In this document: positions 44,538 through 52,328 of the stretch, one piece after another
How positions within the stretch are numbered: the stretch's first letter is position 1
Layout: the number at the start of each line of letters is the position of its first letter
NCBI GenBank assembly: GCA_030123625.1
Contig: CP126121.1
Coordinates: 4,194,179-4,258,178 of the forward strand
Direction: 5' to 3'
Length of the DNA stretch: 64,000 nucleotides
DNA from: Nitrospira sp.
GTDB lineage: Bacteria > Nitrospirota > Nitrospiria > Nitrospirales > Nitrospiraceae
Notes under the pieces: model-generated
The model's database searches: none
What the model saw: the letters and a program-made list of their open reading frames with translations, nothing else
What the model was told of the DNA's origin: nothing
Position numbers and translations under genes: made by a program

Positions 44538-45614
44538 TTGACGAACTGGTATCATGAGGCAGAATACGCATTGGGCGAGATCGCGACCGCCGTTCAGGAA
44601 CACCGTTCCATATCACTAGAACCACTTGAAGCCCTTGCGAAAGACGTCGTTTCATCGCTGCAGCGCAACGATGAGCTCGTGGTGCAAGCACTAGCCGGAC
44701 CGTCAGGCTCACCACTCATCACCAATCTGATCAATGTGGCCATACTCGGAACGAAAGTCGGAATCGGCCTTGGGTACTACGGGGAAGAGCTACACCGGTT
44801 GGCACTGGCCGGATTCGTCCATGATATTGGGTTATTTGCCGTGCCGAAATCCTTAATCACCAAGGCCGGTCGTTTGACCCAGGAAGAGCGGGAACTCATC
44901 GAACGGCATCCCGAGCTGGGATATCAGGTTGTCGAGAATTGCGGACCAACCTATCACTGGTTGGCACAATTGACGCGGCAGGCTCACGAACGCTTCAATG
45001 GAGAGGGATATCCCAATCGACTCGCGGGAAGAGAGATCAGTGAAATGGCCCAGATTTTGGGAGTGGTGGACGTATTCGATGCATTAGTGAGCGATCGTCC
45101 CTATCGCCGCCGCCTGCTTCCGCACGAAGCGGTCAAGGAACTTCTGGTTGTTGAACGAAGGACTTTTCCTCGAGAAATCCTGAAGGCGCTCGTCGAGCAA
45201 TTTTCGGTTTACCCACTTGGGACGACCGTGCGATTGACGACCGGAGAAGTAGGAACGGTGGCCAAAGTGAATAGCCGCTATCCCCTTCGCCCGGTCGTGC
45301 GGATGGATGATCAGCAGGAATATGAAGGAAGTTGTTCCTGTGAGATTGATTTGAGCCGCATGCCATTAGTGTCGATTGGGGAGATTCTACATCCTCCCGC
45401 GGTCGGACGCATCACATTTCCGGAAGCATCCCCCAAACCGGCAATATCTGTTGTGCCGACCGCCGTTTCTGATTCTTTCACCTTGTTGCTCGAAAGTCTT
45501 GACGCGGTTGCGTTAGCACTACAAGGTGTGGTGGACAGCAAAAGAATCTCGTTGAAGTCACCAGATGTTGATACCGATACCTGCCCCGCACGCGTGCAAA
45601 GACCAGATCAATAA
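44538..45614 (+). CDS. HD-GYP-like protein, possibly altered active site
   Basis: The 358-residue protein starts at TTG, with AGGGTGAT just upstream. It contains the HD pair H95-D96 in FVHDIGLFAVP and the GYP motif in AHERFNGEGYP (157-159). HD-GYP enzymes hydrolyse cyclic di-GMP. Two family positions differ: the residue before HER is Ala where His is usual, and Asn63 appears where the first-helix His is expected. Activity may therefore be reduced or lost. The C-terminal 120 residues carry a small beta domain (LGTTVRLTTGEVGTVAKV) seen in other HD-GYP proteins. It ends the chemosensory cluster and may tie it to c-di-GMP. Confidence 0.8.
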   Translation: MTNWYHEAEYALGEIATAVQEHRSISLEPLEALAKDVVSSLQRNDELVVQALAGPSGSPLITNLINVAILGTKVGIGLGYYGEELHRLALAGFVHDIGLFAVPKSLITKAGRLTQEERELIERHPELGYQVVENCGPTYHWLAQLTRQAHERFNGEGYPNRLAGREISEMAQILGVVDVFDALVSDRPYRRRLLPHEAVKELLVVERRTFPREILKALVEQFSVYPLGTTVRLTTGEVGTVAKVNSRYPLRPVVRMDDQQEYEGSCSCEIDLSRMPLVSIGEILHPPAVGRITFPEASPKPAISVVPTAVSDSFTLLLESLDAVALALQGVVDSKRISLKSPDVDTDTCPARVQRPDQ

Positions 45615-45737
45615 CGCCGCACTCTGTTCATGGTGGCTTACGAGCAGGACCTTGCTCTGCTCTTTGCTGTAGAGATCCGGATGGTTATAATGGCAGGCCT
45701 AACCTTCGAGTGTCTTGACGATCGTAAAGGGAATCAC

Positions 45738-46277
45738 GTGCCGAAACTCATCAACGTTCATCATCCACAGCATACGATGCAGCAAGCCCAGGGGTACATA
45801 AAAACGTACATCCTCATGCCATCCGGCCTTTTCGGGCTCATCTGTATGATCGGGGCGATCGGTGGTCTAGGATACCAATGGCTCTCAACCGACGGCTATA
45901 CCTTGGATACCTTTTATCAGAGTTCAGGGTTGCTCATGGCGGGTGTAGGCTTGGGAGCGTTGCAGACGCTCTATCAACGGTATCTCTTGCGGGAGTTTCC
46001 CGAAGCACTGGCGGCCCGCATGAAAGAAAGGCTGAATCGGCAGAGAGGAACGCTCAAGAAGAGATCGGACGCGACGACTATCGAGCATCCAGGACGTCAG
46101 TTCGTGCCGCTTGTGTATCTGCTGGGCGTGATGATTTTAATCGGAGGGACCATTGCGGCATATGCCTACGGCCGTGTAAGCATGGTTCCGGCACTCTTGA
46201 TGCCCTGGGCTGGGTTCTTTTGGATAAGGCTGTTCTTGTGGCGGAGAGTGATCAAAGTAGAAAAAGTCGAGAGATAA
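45738..46277 (+). CDS. Hypothetical membrane protein (179 aa)
   Basis: I choose the GTG at 45738 because AAAGGGA lies just before it; an in-frame ATG at 45690 is possible but has no ribosome site. The protein has four hydrophobic segments in two pairs (about residues 29-50, 58-80, 122-145 and 150-165) separated by a basic loop (MKERLNRQRGTLKKRS). No family is recognised. It converges with lpxD. Confidence 0.55.
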   Translation: MPKLINVHHPQHTMQQAQGYIKTYILMPSGLFGLICMIGAIGGLGYQWLSTDGYTLDTFYQSSGLLMAGVGLGALQTLYQRYLLREFPEALAARMKERLNRQRGTLKKRSDATTIEHPGRQFVPLVYLLGVMILIGGTIAAYAYGRVSMVPALLMPWAGFFWIRLFLWRRVIKVEKVER

Positions 46278-46284
46278 AGCGCCT

Positions 46285-46380
46285 GCAGGCTGTTCCAAAA
46301 TCCGTCCGGCAAGGTCGCAGCAAAGTCCGCGACGCGAAGAATAATGAGGCGCACGGCGCGATGAAGAAAGAGCGTCACGT
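46285..46380. repeat. Possible dispersed intergenic repeat
   Basis: The sequence from GCAGGCTGTTCCAAAATCC through GTCCGGCAAGGTCGCAGC to AGAGCGTCACG resembles, from memory, an intergenic repeat common in Nitrospira genomes. There is only one copy in this window, so repeat status cannot be shown from the window itself. Confidence 0.3.
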
Positions 46381-46382
46381 GC

Positions 46383-46471
46383 CTTAGAGGCGAAGAGTAA
46401 CAACTTTTACCAGGCCCATCCGTTGCCTGTCGGAACAGGCGTTTACCCGAGCAGTCCGTTGAGCCTCTAAG
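46383..46471. other. Nested inverted repeats at the lpxD 3' end
   Basis: CTTAGAGGC (46383-46391) pairs exactly with GCCTCTAAG (46463-46471). Inside it GCCTGT-CGGA-ACAGGC (46425-46440) forms a tetraloop hairpin. The right arm includes the lpxD stop codon. The element sits between two convergent genes and could be a two-way terminator or a structured RNA. Confidence 0.45.
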
Positions 46472-47612
46472 CTCCGCGAGAACGCCGCTGGCGGACTTTT
46501 TTATCAGCCTGCGAGATCTTCCTAGAACGAGCTGCGGTTGATCGGGACACCCGACTCGACGTCTTTGTTAATTCTGTTTCGAGTGTCGCCACGCGCTGTT
46601 CTAAATTGCGGACCAGTTCTTTCATTTCAGGAAGCTGGAAAATACCTCCCTGGATTCGCAGAGCTTTTTCACGCGGCATTGCCGGAATGCCGCCTACCAC
46701 TTGATTGGATTCAATACTCCGATTGACTCCGGCTTTGGCTGCGATCATGACCTGATCTCCAATGGTGAGATGATCAGCAAGCCCGGCCTGGCCCCCGATC
46801 ATGACATGATGACCGATGGTTGTGCTGCCGGCGATGCCGACCTGCGCAACGAGGATGCAGTGCTCTCCCACTATGACATTGTGGGCAATCTGGACGAGAT
46901 TGTCGACTTTGGTGCCCTGCTTGACCAAGGTCAGACCGAACGTCGCGCGGTCGACCGTCACATTGGCTCCCAGTTCAACGTCGTCTTCAATGACAACGCC
47001 GCCGAGTTGCGGAATCTTATGATGGCGGCCTTGATGCTGCACGTATCCGAACCCGTCGGCTCCGATGACGGTCCCACTGTGCACGATCACCCGCGCACCA
47101 AGTGAACAGCCTTCGCGAACGACGACATTGGGATACAGAACGGAATCGTCCCCGATCCTGGAGTCCGATCCCACAAAGACCCCCGGATAGAGCGTGACAC
47201 GATCGCCGATCATCACGCGGTCACCCAAGGTGACGAAAGGCCAGATGGAAGGATCGGTTCCGATCCGCACATCGGCGCCTTGCATCACATGTTCGGCAAT
47301 GCCCCGCGGAGCCTGCGGACGAACAAAAAATGTCTGCGCGACACGCGCGAAGGCCAACATCGGATTGTCCACGACAATTTGCGGCACAGCGAGATCAGCC
47401 AAATGCCGATGGACCAGTAGCGCTGCTACGCGAAGAGCGGCCGCCGCCTTCGACATTTTGTCATTGGCGATGAACGATAACGCGTTTGGATCGGCTTCGC
47501 CGAGAGTCGTTAAGCCGGAGATCGGAGTTCGGCTGTCGCCGTGAATCGTCCCTCCGACAACCTCATGGATTTGAGCCAATGTGATCGGAGAAGGCAGTTG
47601 AGGCTTCTTCAT
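46467..47612 (-). CDS. lpxD: UDP-3-O-(3-hydroxyacyl)glucosamine N-acyltransferase
   Basis: The 381-residue protein has the LpxD uridine-binding N-domain (ISGLTTLGEADPNALSFIAN) and a left-handed beta helix of hexapeptide repeats. The catalytic-histidine region QIAHNVIVGEH follows, then a C-terminal helix (MKELVRNLEQRVATLETEL). It adds the second acyl chain in lipid A synthesis, using acyl-ACP. The last 35 residues are strongly basic (ending DKKVRQRRSRGA), beyond the usual end of the family. Its ATG overlaps the stop of the acyl carrier protein gene. Confidence 0.95.
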   Translation of the reverse strand: MKKPQLPSPITLAQIHEVVGGTIHGDSRTPISGLTTLGEADPNALSFIANDKMSKAAAALRVAALLVHRHLADLAVPQIVVDNPMLAFARVAQTFFVRPQAPRGIAEHVMQGADVRIGTDPSIWPFVTLGDRVMIGDRVTLYPGVFVGSDSRIGDDSVLYPNVVVREGCSLGARVIVHSGTVIGADGFGYVQHQGRHHKIPQLGGVVIEDDVELGANVTVDRATFGLTLVKQGTKVDNLVQIAHNVIVGEHCILVAQVGIAGSTTIGHHVMIGGQAGLADHLTIGDQVMIAAKAGVNRSIESNQVVGGIPAMPREKALRIQGGIFQLPEMKELVRNLEQRVATLETELTKTSSRVSRSTAARSRKISQADKKVRQRRSRGA

Positions 47613-48064
47613 CGGGACGCGACTTTCTTCTTCCCGGATGTCACGGCGGATGCCTTCTTCGGCTTTCTTGCGGAGGCAGGTTTTGCTGAAGCCGTCTTCT
47701 TGGTAGCCGGAGACTTGGCCGAACCTGCCTTGGTCGTGGTGGACTTGGCTGATTTCGATTTGCTTGCAGCAGTTGCGGATTTGGCCGGTTCAGGCTTGGA
47801 TTCAGCTTTAGGCTCAGCAAGCCGCCGCTGGACATAGGCAGCGACGGTACCGACGGTGCTCAACCCCGGAAGGTCTTGATCAGGAATTTGGAGTTTGAAT
47901 CGTTCCTCGATCTCGAACAGCAGTTCAATGATGGCCACCGAGTCGAGGCCGAGATCATCACGGAGATGATGAGACTCGGTAATCGACGCAGGATCTCGCT
48001 TGAGATAGCTGGCCAAAGCCTGAATGATTTTAGAGGTAATCGCGGGATCGATCGGTTCAGTCAT
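47609..48064 (-). CDS. Acyl carrier protein with a lysine/alanine-rich tail
   Basis: From the ATG at 48064 (GAAGGAG eight bases upstream) the product is 151 residues. Residues 1-80 are an acyl carrier domain with the phosphopantetheine serine Ser42 in LGLDSVAIIE. Residues 84-151 are nearly all Lys, Ala, Ser, Thr and Pro, like a histone H1 tail (for example KSATAASKSKSAKS). Ordinary ACPs are acidic and about 80 residues long, so the tail more than cancels the normal charge. It lies between fabF and lpxD, so it may supply a special acyl chain to lipid A. A longer frame starts twelve codons upstream without a ribosome site. Confidence 0.85.
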   Translation of the reverse strand: MTEPIDPAITSKIIQALASYLKRDPASITESHHLRDDLGLDSVAIIELLFEIEERFKLQIPDQDLPGLSTVGTVAAYVQRRLAEPKAESKPEPAKSATAASKSKSAKSTTTKAGSAKSPATKKTASAKPASARKPKKASAVTSGKKKVASR

Positions 48065-48142
48065 TATGGATACTCCTTCAAGTGGAATGAGGCTTTTCAC
48101 TCATGAATTTGGCCAGGATCCTCGACATCGTTTAATCATTTC

Positions 48143-49399
48143 TTATGCCACAAACTTTTTAAAGACGACCGTGGCATTGTTGCTGCCAAATCCGAATGCG
48201 TTCAAGAGGGCGTACCGCACCTTTCGTTCTTGGACGGCACGTCGGATCCCATCCAAACGACAGGCTGGGTCCGGTTCCTCGTAGTTCGCTGTGGGATGGA
48301 TTTGCCCGGTATGGATCGAAAGGGTCGTTGCCACGGCGCCGATCGCCCCAGCCGCCCCCAAGGTATGACCGATGAGTGACTTCGTAGCATTCACGGCCAT
48401 TTTGTCCGCACGATTCTTAAAAAGACCTCTGATCGCTTTGGTCTCGACGGCATCGCCGATCGTCGTGGAAGTCGCATGGGCATTGATGTAGTCGACTTGA
48501 TCCGGCCCGATGCCTGCAGAGCCGAGACCGATTTTCATGGTCGTGGAAATTTCCTGACCATCCTCCTGAGGAATGACCATGTGATAGGCTTCGCTGGTGG
48601 CGGCATATCCGGCGAGCTCGGCATAAACTCTCGCTTTCCGCTTCTTGGCATGCGCCCATGATTCCACGATTAATGTGGCAGCACCCTCGCCCATGACGAA
48701 TCCATCGCGACGTCGGTCGAAGGGACGTGAGGCTCGCTCAGGAGCATCGTTAAACTCGCTGGAGAGGGCGCGCAAGGAACAGAACCCCGCAAAAACCAAC
48801 GGCGTAATGCTCGCGTCGGCTCCGACGACGATAATGACGTCGGCCTGGCCGCTGCGGATACATTGCAGGGCTTGGCCAAGAGCATGGGCACTGGAGGAGC
48901 AGGCCGTCGAGATCGTGAGATTCGGTCCTTTGGCGCCGTGTGCCATCGCGACGATGCCCGAAGCGGAATTCAACGTGATCGTGGGAATGAAATTGGGATG
49001 TACGCGATGCGGTCGTTGAGTCTTAAAGAGTTGTGTGATCTCACGCTCGCCCATGACCATCCCACCCATGCCGGCTCCGACAATGACGCCGACGCGGTGG
49101 GGAGCTTCCTTGGCCATACTCAGATCGGCATCGGCGAGCGCTTCTTTCGTCGAAACCAAGGCGAATTGCGCGTAACGATCCACACGACTCGCTTGCGTGG
49201 TCGGCAAGTACTGTTCCGGTGAGAAATTATGAACTTGCCCGGCAACGCGTGAACGATAGCCGGACATAGGAAACCATCCTAGGGAAGGGATCGCGGTAAC
49301 TCCAGAGCGACCTGTGAGGGCCGCCTTCCAAAATTCGCTGACGCCGATCCCGATGGGGGATACTACTCCAAGACCGGTAATGACCACGCGCGAGGCCAT
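48143..49399 (-). CDS. fabF: 3-Oxoacyl-ACP synthase II-type enzyme
   Basis: The 418-residue condensing enzyme has the nucleophile Cys167 in STACSSSAHALGQ and the two histidines in NAHATSTTIGDAVE and KSLIGHTLGAAGA. It extends acyl-ACP chains with malonyl-ACP. It is followed after 78 bases by the tailed ACP gene, so the two may work as a pair. Another fabF for bulk fatty acid synthesis may exist elsewhere in the genome. Confidence 0.92.
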   Translation of the reverse strand: MASRVVITGLGVVSPIGIGVSEFWKAALTGRSGVTAIPSLGWFPMSGYRSRVAGQVHNFSPEQYLPTTQASRVDRYAQFALVSTKEALADADLSMAKEAPHRVGVIVGAGMGGMVMGEREITQLFKTQRPHRVHPNFIPTITLNSASGIVAMAHGAKGPNLTISTACSSSAHALGQALQCIRSGQADVIIVVGADASITPLVFAGFCSLRALSSEFNDAPERASRPFDRRRDGFVMGEGAATLIVESWAHAKKRKARVYAELAGYAATSEAYHMVIPQEDGQEISTTMKIGLGSAGIGPDQVDYINAHATSTTIGDAVETKAIRGLFKNRADKMAVNATKSLIGHTLGAAGAIGAVATTLSIHTGQIHPTANYEEPDPACRLDGIRRAVQERKVRYALLNAFGFGSNNATVVFKKFVA

Positions 49400-49476
49400 A
49401 TTTTTCCCTCCTTATGGGCGCTCACGGCGCCTTTCTTACCGGAAGACCGATAGACAGTCAACTAGGAAACCTCTGT

Positions 49477-50568
49477 TCAATGCCTGACTTTTAACAACAG
49501 ATAGAGGCCGAAGCTAAGAAACAGCGCATTGGCCATCCAACCGGCCAACATGGGAGCCAAGGCTCCTCCTCGCCCGAGTGCAATGGCGACGGAGTGTGTC
49601 GTCCAGTAGCAGAATCCGATGATGAACGCTTGTCCGATACCCGCGGCCATGCTTCCCCCCCGGACTCCGCTTCGCCGCAAACTCAACGCAATTCCGACGA
49701 GCACCATCACGACCGTCACTAATGGGAATGCGACACGGCCGTAGTAGTCCGTCAGCAGACGAGCGAACGAGAAACCTTCGTGCCGAAAACGCTCGAGGTA
49801 ATTTCGGATTTCCCGAAACGTCATGGTCTCCGAGTTCCCCACGAGCGAAGAGGAGAAATCATCGGGAATCAACTGGATGTTGATCGTCTGCTCCGTGAAC
49901 AAAGCCAACTCAACGGTATCATCCGATTGGAATCGGCGATGATTTCCGTTCAGCAGGATCCAGCCTTCAGGAGTATAGCGGGCTTCAGCCGCTTCCGTAA
50001 TCCGATGGAGTTTAAACGGCGGACGAAAATAAAAGATTCGTACGCCTCGAAGGACCTTGCCTGCGACATCGATCTCATTGACTTCCATCAGGCCGTCGGC
50101 GCTGATACGGACCCATGGCTGGGTGGCTTTGACGGTGACCGGTGTCGGTCTTTGCTCGATCTGGACGGCACGGACTTCTTCGGCCTTCTCTGAGGCGAGC
50201 GGGATGACGGTCGAGCTGAAGAGGAAGAGAATCATGGACACGGCGCCGGCAAACAGGAGAAACGGCGAGGTCATCCACAACAAGCTGATCCCGCAGCTGC
50301 GCATAGCGGTGATTTCATTGCTGCGCATGAATAAACCGAGCGTCAGCAAGGTCGCCACCAAGATCGCGAACGGAGCGACTTGGAACGAAATAGAGGGAAT
50401 CTTCAACGCGAAGTACGTGAGGATGGGAACGATTCCCGATTCATAGCGCAAGAATCGGCGCACTTTCTCAAAAAAATCGATCACGAGATAGATGGTCACC
50501 AAGCCGGAAAAGCACATGCCGAAAATTTTGGAGTATTCACGAAGGATGTACCGGAATAGGATCGTCAT
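49477..50568 (-). CDS. lptG: LPS export permease LptG
   Basis: The 363-residue protein of the YjgP/YjgQ family has three membrane helices at each end and a beta-jellyroll periplasmic domain between them. It begins ILFRYILREYSKIF and has RSNEITAMRSCGISL, the coupling helix region for the LptB ATPase. With LptF and LptB it extracts LPS from the inner membrane. It starts four bases after the lptF stop. Confidence 0.88.
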   Translation of the reverse strand: MTILFRYILREYSKIFGMCFSGLVTIYLVIDFFEKVRRFLRYESGIVPILTYFALKIPSISFQVAPFAILVATLLTLGLFMRSNEITAMRSCGISLLWMTSPFLLFAGAVSMILFLFSSTVIPLASEKAEEVRAVQIEQRPTPVTVKATQPWVRISADGLMEVNEIDVAGKVLRGVRIFYFRPPFKLHRITEAAEARYTPEGWILLNGNHRRFQSDDTVELALFTEQTINIQLIPDDFSSSLVGNSETMTFREIRNYLERFRHEGFSFARLLTDYYGRVAFPLVTVVMVLVGIALSLRRSGVRGGSMAAGIGQAFIIGFCYWTTHSVAIALGRGGALAPMLAGWMANALFLSFGLYLLLKVRH

Positions 50569-50572
50569 GATG

Positions 50573-51664
50573 CTATTGCTTGCTCATCCGCCAGAATAAA
50601 ACGATGGTGATGACGACGAAGATAATATTGGGCAACCAAGCTCCCCAAAAAGGATGAAGGACCAATGCCGTCACCAAAAAGTCGCACCCCACATTCAGGA
50701 TATAAAACGCGATGATGATGCCCACGCCGACGGCAAACCCGCCCACACGTCCGGATCGTTTCGAGACAATGCCGACCGGCACGCCGAGCAGACAGAAAAC
50801 GAGCGAAGCGGTCGGAAAGGCCAAGTCTTTATAGTATTCCATTAGACGGCGAAGAGAGCCGGCATCCTTGCCGCCGGACTCGGCCAGCCGGGCCATGATC
50901 TGCTCATAGGACGGGCGCTCTTCGGAGGCTGAATAGCTGCTGAGGTTCAGATCGATCTTGAGGTCGTAACTGGCGAACGTAATCTGCCGATACTGATCGT
51001 CTCGGCTCGGTCGGCTATGAATCACGCCATTTACCAGCTGGAGCGCGACTTGCGCATGGGCGGTATCCATAAAGACGTGATATTGCTCCGCCACGATGAC
51101 GCGAGGTTCATCGGGCAAACGTTCATCCGAGATGAAGATACCCTCGGCCGAACGGCCCGGCTCTCCCTCCGGAACATAGATCGTCATGCGCGGAATTGGC
51201 TCATTGAATGTGCCCCGTTCCAAAGCCAGCACAAGCTGATCTTTGAGCAGATTGAGAGCCACCTTCTTGAGATTCAATGAACTCCATGGCTGCCCCCATT
51301 GTGACAAGACCAGGGTCAGCATAAAGACGCACACCGAAAAGAGGAGTACCGGCTGCGACAGGCGGAACAGGCTGAGCCCAGTTGCGCGCATAGCGACCAG
51401 TTCCTTGTCAAAGGACAGCCGGCCGAATGCCGTAATCGACGCGATCAGCCCTGCGATCGGAAGCGTGAGCACGAGACCCGAGGGGAGCAGCATAGCGATC
51501 ACTTTGAGAATTGCCCAGAACCCAACTCCTTTGGACACCAGCAGCTCGACAAGACGCAAGAGCTCCCTGGTCAGCATAACAAAGCAGAGCGCGCCGAGGC
51601 TGAGACCAAACGGAGAGAGAAGTTCCGTGAAAATGTAGCGATCGAGCAGTGTTCGTAAGATCAC
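50573..51664 (-). CDS. lptF: LPS export permease LptF
   Basis: The 363-residue paralogue of LptG has the same helix-jellyroll-helix plan. The N-terminus (LLDRYIFTELLSPFGLSLGALCFVMLTRELLRLVELLV) and the FGRLSFDKELVAMRATGLSL coupling segment fit LptF. It is first in a minus-strand run lptF-lptG-fabF-acp-lpxD devoted to lipid A and LPS. Confidence 0.88.
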   Translation of the reverse strand: MILRTLLDRYIFTELLSPFGLSLGALCFVMLTRELLRLVELLVSKGVGFWAILKVIAMLLPSGLVLTLPIAGLIASITAFGRLSFDKELVAMRATGLSLFRLSQPVLLFSVCVFMLTLVLSQWGQPWSSLNLKKVALNLLKDQLVLALERGTFNEPIPRMTIYVPEGEPGRSAEGIFISDERLPDEPRVIVAEQYHVFMDTAHAQVALQLVNGVIHSRPSRDDQYRQITFASYDLKIDLNLSSYSASEERPSYEQIMARLAESGGKDAGSLRRLMEYYKDLAFPTASLVFCLLGVPVGIVSKRSGRVGGFAVGVGIIIAFYILNVGCDFLVTALVLHPFWGAWLPNIIFVVITIVLFWRMSKQ

Positions 51665-51957
51665 AGAATATCTGAATCGGAGAAATGTTGAACACTATAG
51701 GATAGTCCTTCTCCCCTGTAAACACAGGAGAAATATCCTCGCCTTAAAGATTTCCTTGACAGAGCATGAAGCCTATGTTACATGCAGCGCGACTTCTCCT
51801 CAAATGATGGGTTCCGTGAGCGATGTATCATTCCTTCAGGTGCCCGTCCCATCTCCCAGCCGAATTCTTGCCCAATCTATTTTGGATTTTGATGCCGAGA
51901 CGATTGAGTGTGGCCGCTACGTAACCAGCCGTAGTTGTTGACAAAAGGAGGGCTTCT
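51665..51957. other. 293-base divergent region between lptF and the cold-shock gene
   Basis: It should hold promoters for both directions and the 5' leader of the cold-shock mRNA. TTGACA words occur near 51753 and 51938 but no convincing -10 box follows at the right spacing. A 61-codon frame inside it lacks protein-like features. Confidence 0.4.
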
Positions 51958-52176
51958 GTGAAGACAAAAGGAACGGTCAAGTGGTTCAACGATCGAAAAG
52001 GTTTTGGATTCATCCGACTGGATAGCGGGGAAGACGTCTTCGTCCATTACTCCGCGTTACAAGGAGACGGTTTTAAGACTCTCAAGGAGGGAGAAAACGT
52101 CGAGTTTGATATCGTACAGGGAGCCAAAGGCCCTCAAGCGGCCAATGTGCTCAAGTCCGCGATCGCCGCATCCTAA
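51958..52176 (+). CDS. csp: Cold-shock domain protein (CspA family)
   Basis: The 72-residue protein starts at GTG after AAAGGAGG. It has both RNA-binding motifs, KGFGFIR (14-20) and VFVHY (27-31), within the usual five-stranded domain. It binds single-stranded nucleic acids and acts as an RNA chaperone. A long leader and a following hairpin suggest a single-gene transcript. Confidence 0.95.
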   Translation: MKTKGTVKWFNDRKGFGFIRLDSGEDVFVHYSALQGDGFKTLKEGENVEFDIVQGAKGPQAANVLKSAIAAS

Positions 52177-52203
52177 ATCGTCATATCTTCCGTTTGACTC
52201 GGT

Positions 52204-52242
52204 AGAAGTGCCGATCTTCTTGCAAGAGTGATCGGCGCTTCT
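52204..52242 (+). terminator. Hairpin after the cold-shock gene
   Basis: AGAAGTGCCGATC (52204-52216) pairs with GATCGGCGCTTCT (52230-52242) with one G-T pair in thirteen. The downstream sequence is not a clean T run, so efficiency is uncertain. Confidence 0.55.
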
Positions 52243-52328
52243 GCATGAGTGTTTCCATGTCTGAATCCGCCATTTCCTAGACAAAAATAATTGACACTGT
52301 TAGCGTTTAGCGTCGAGGAGGTATCGTT

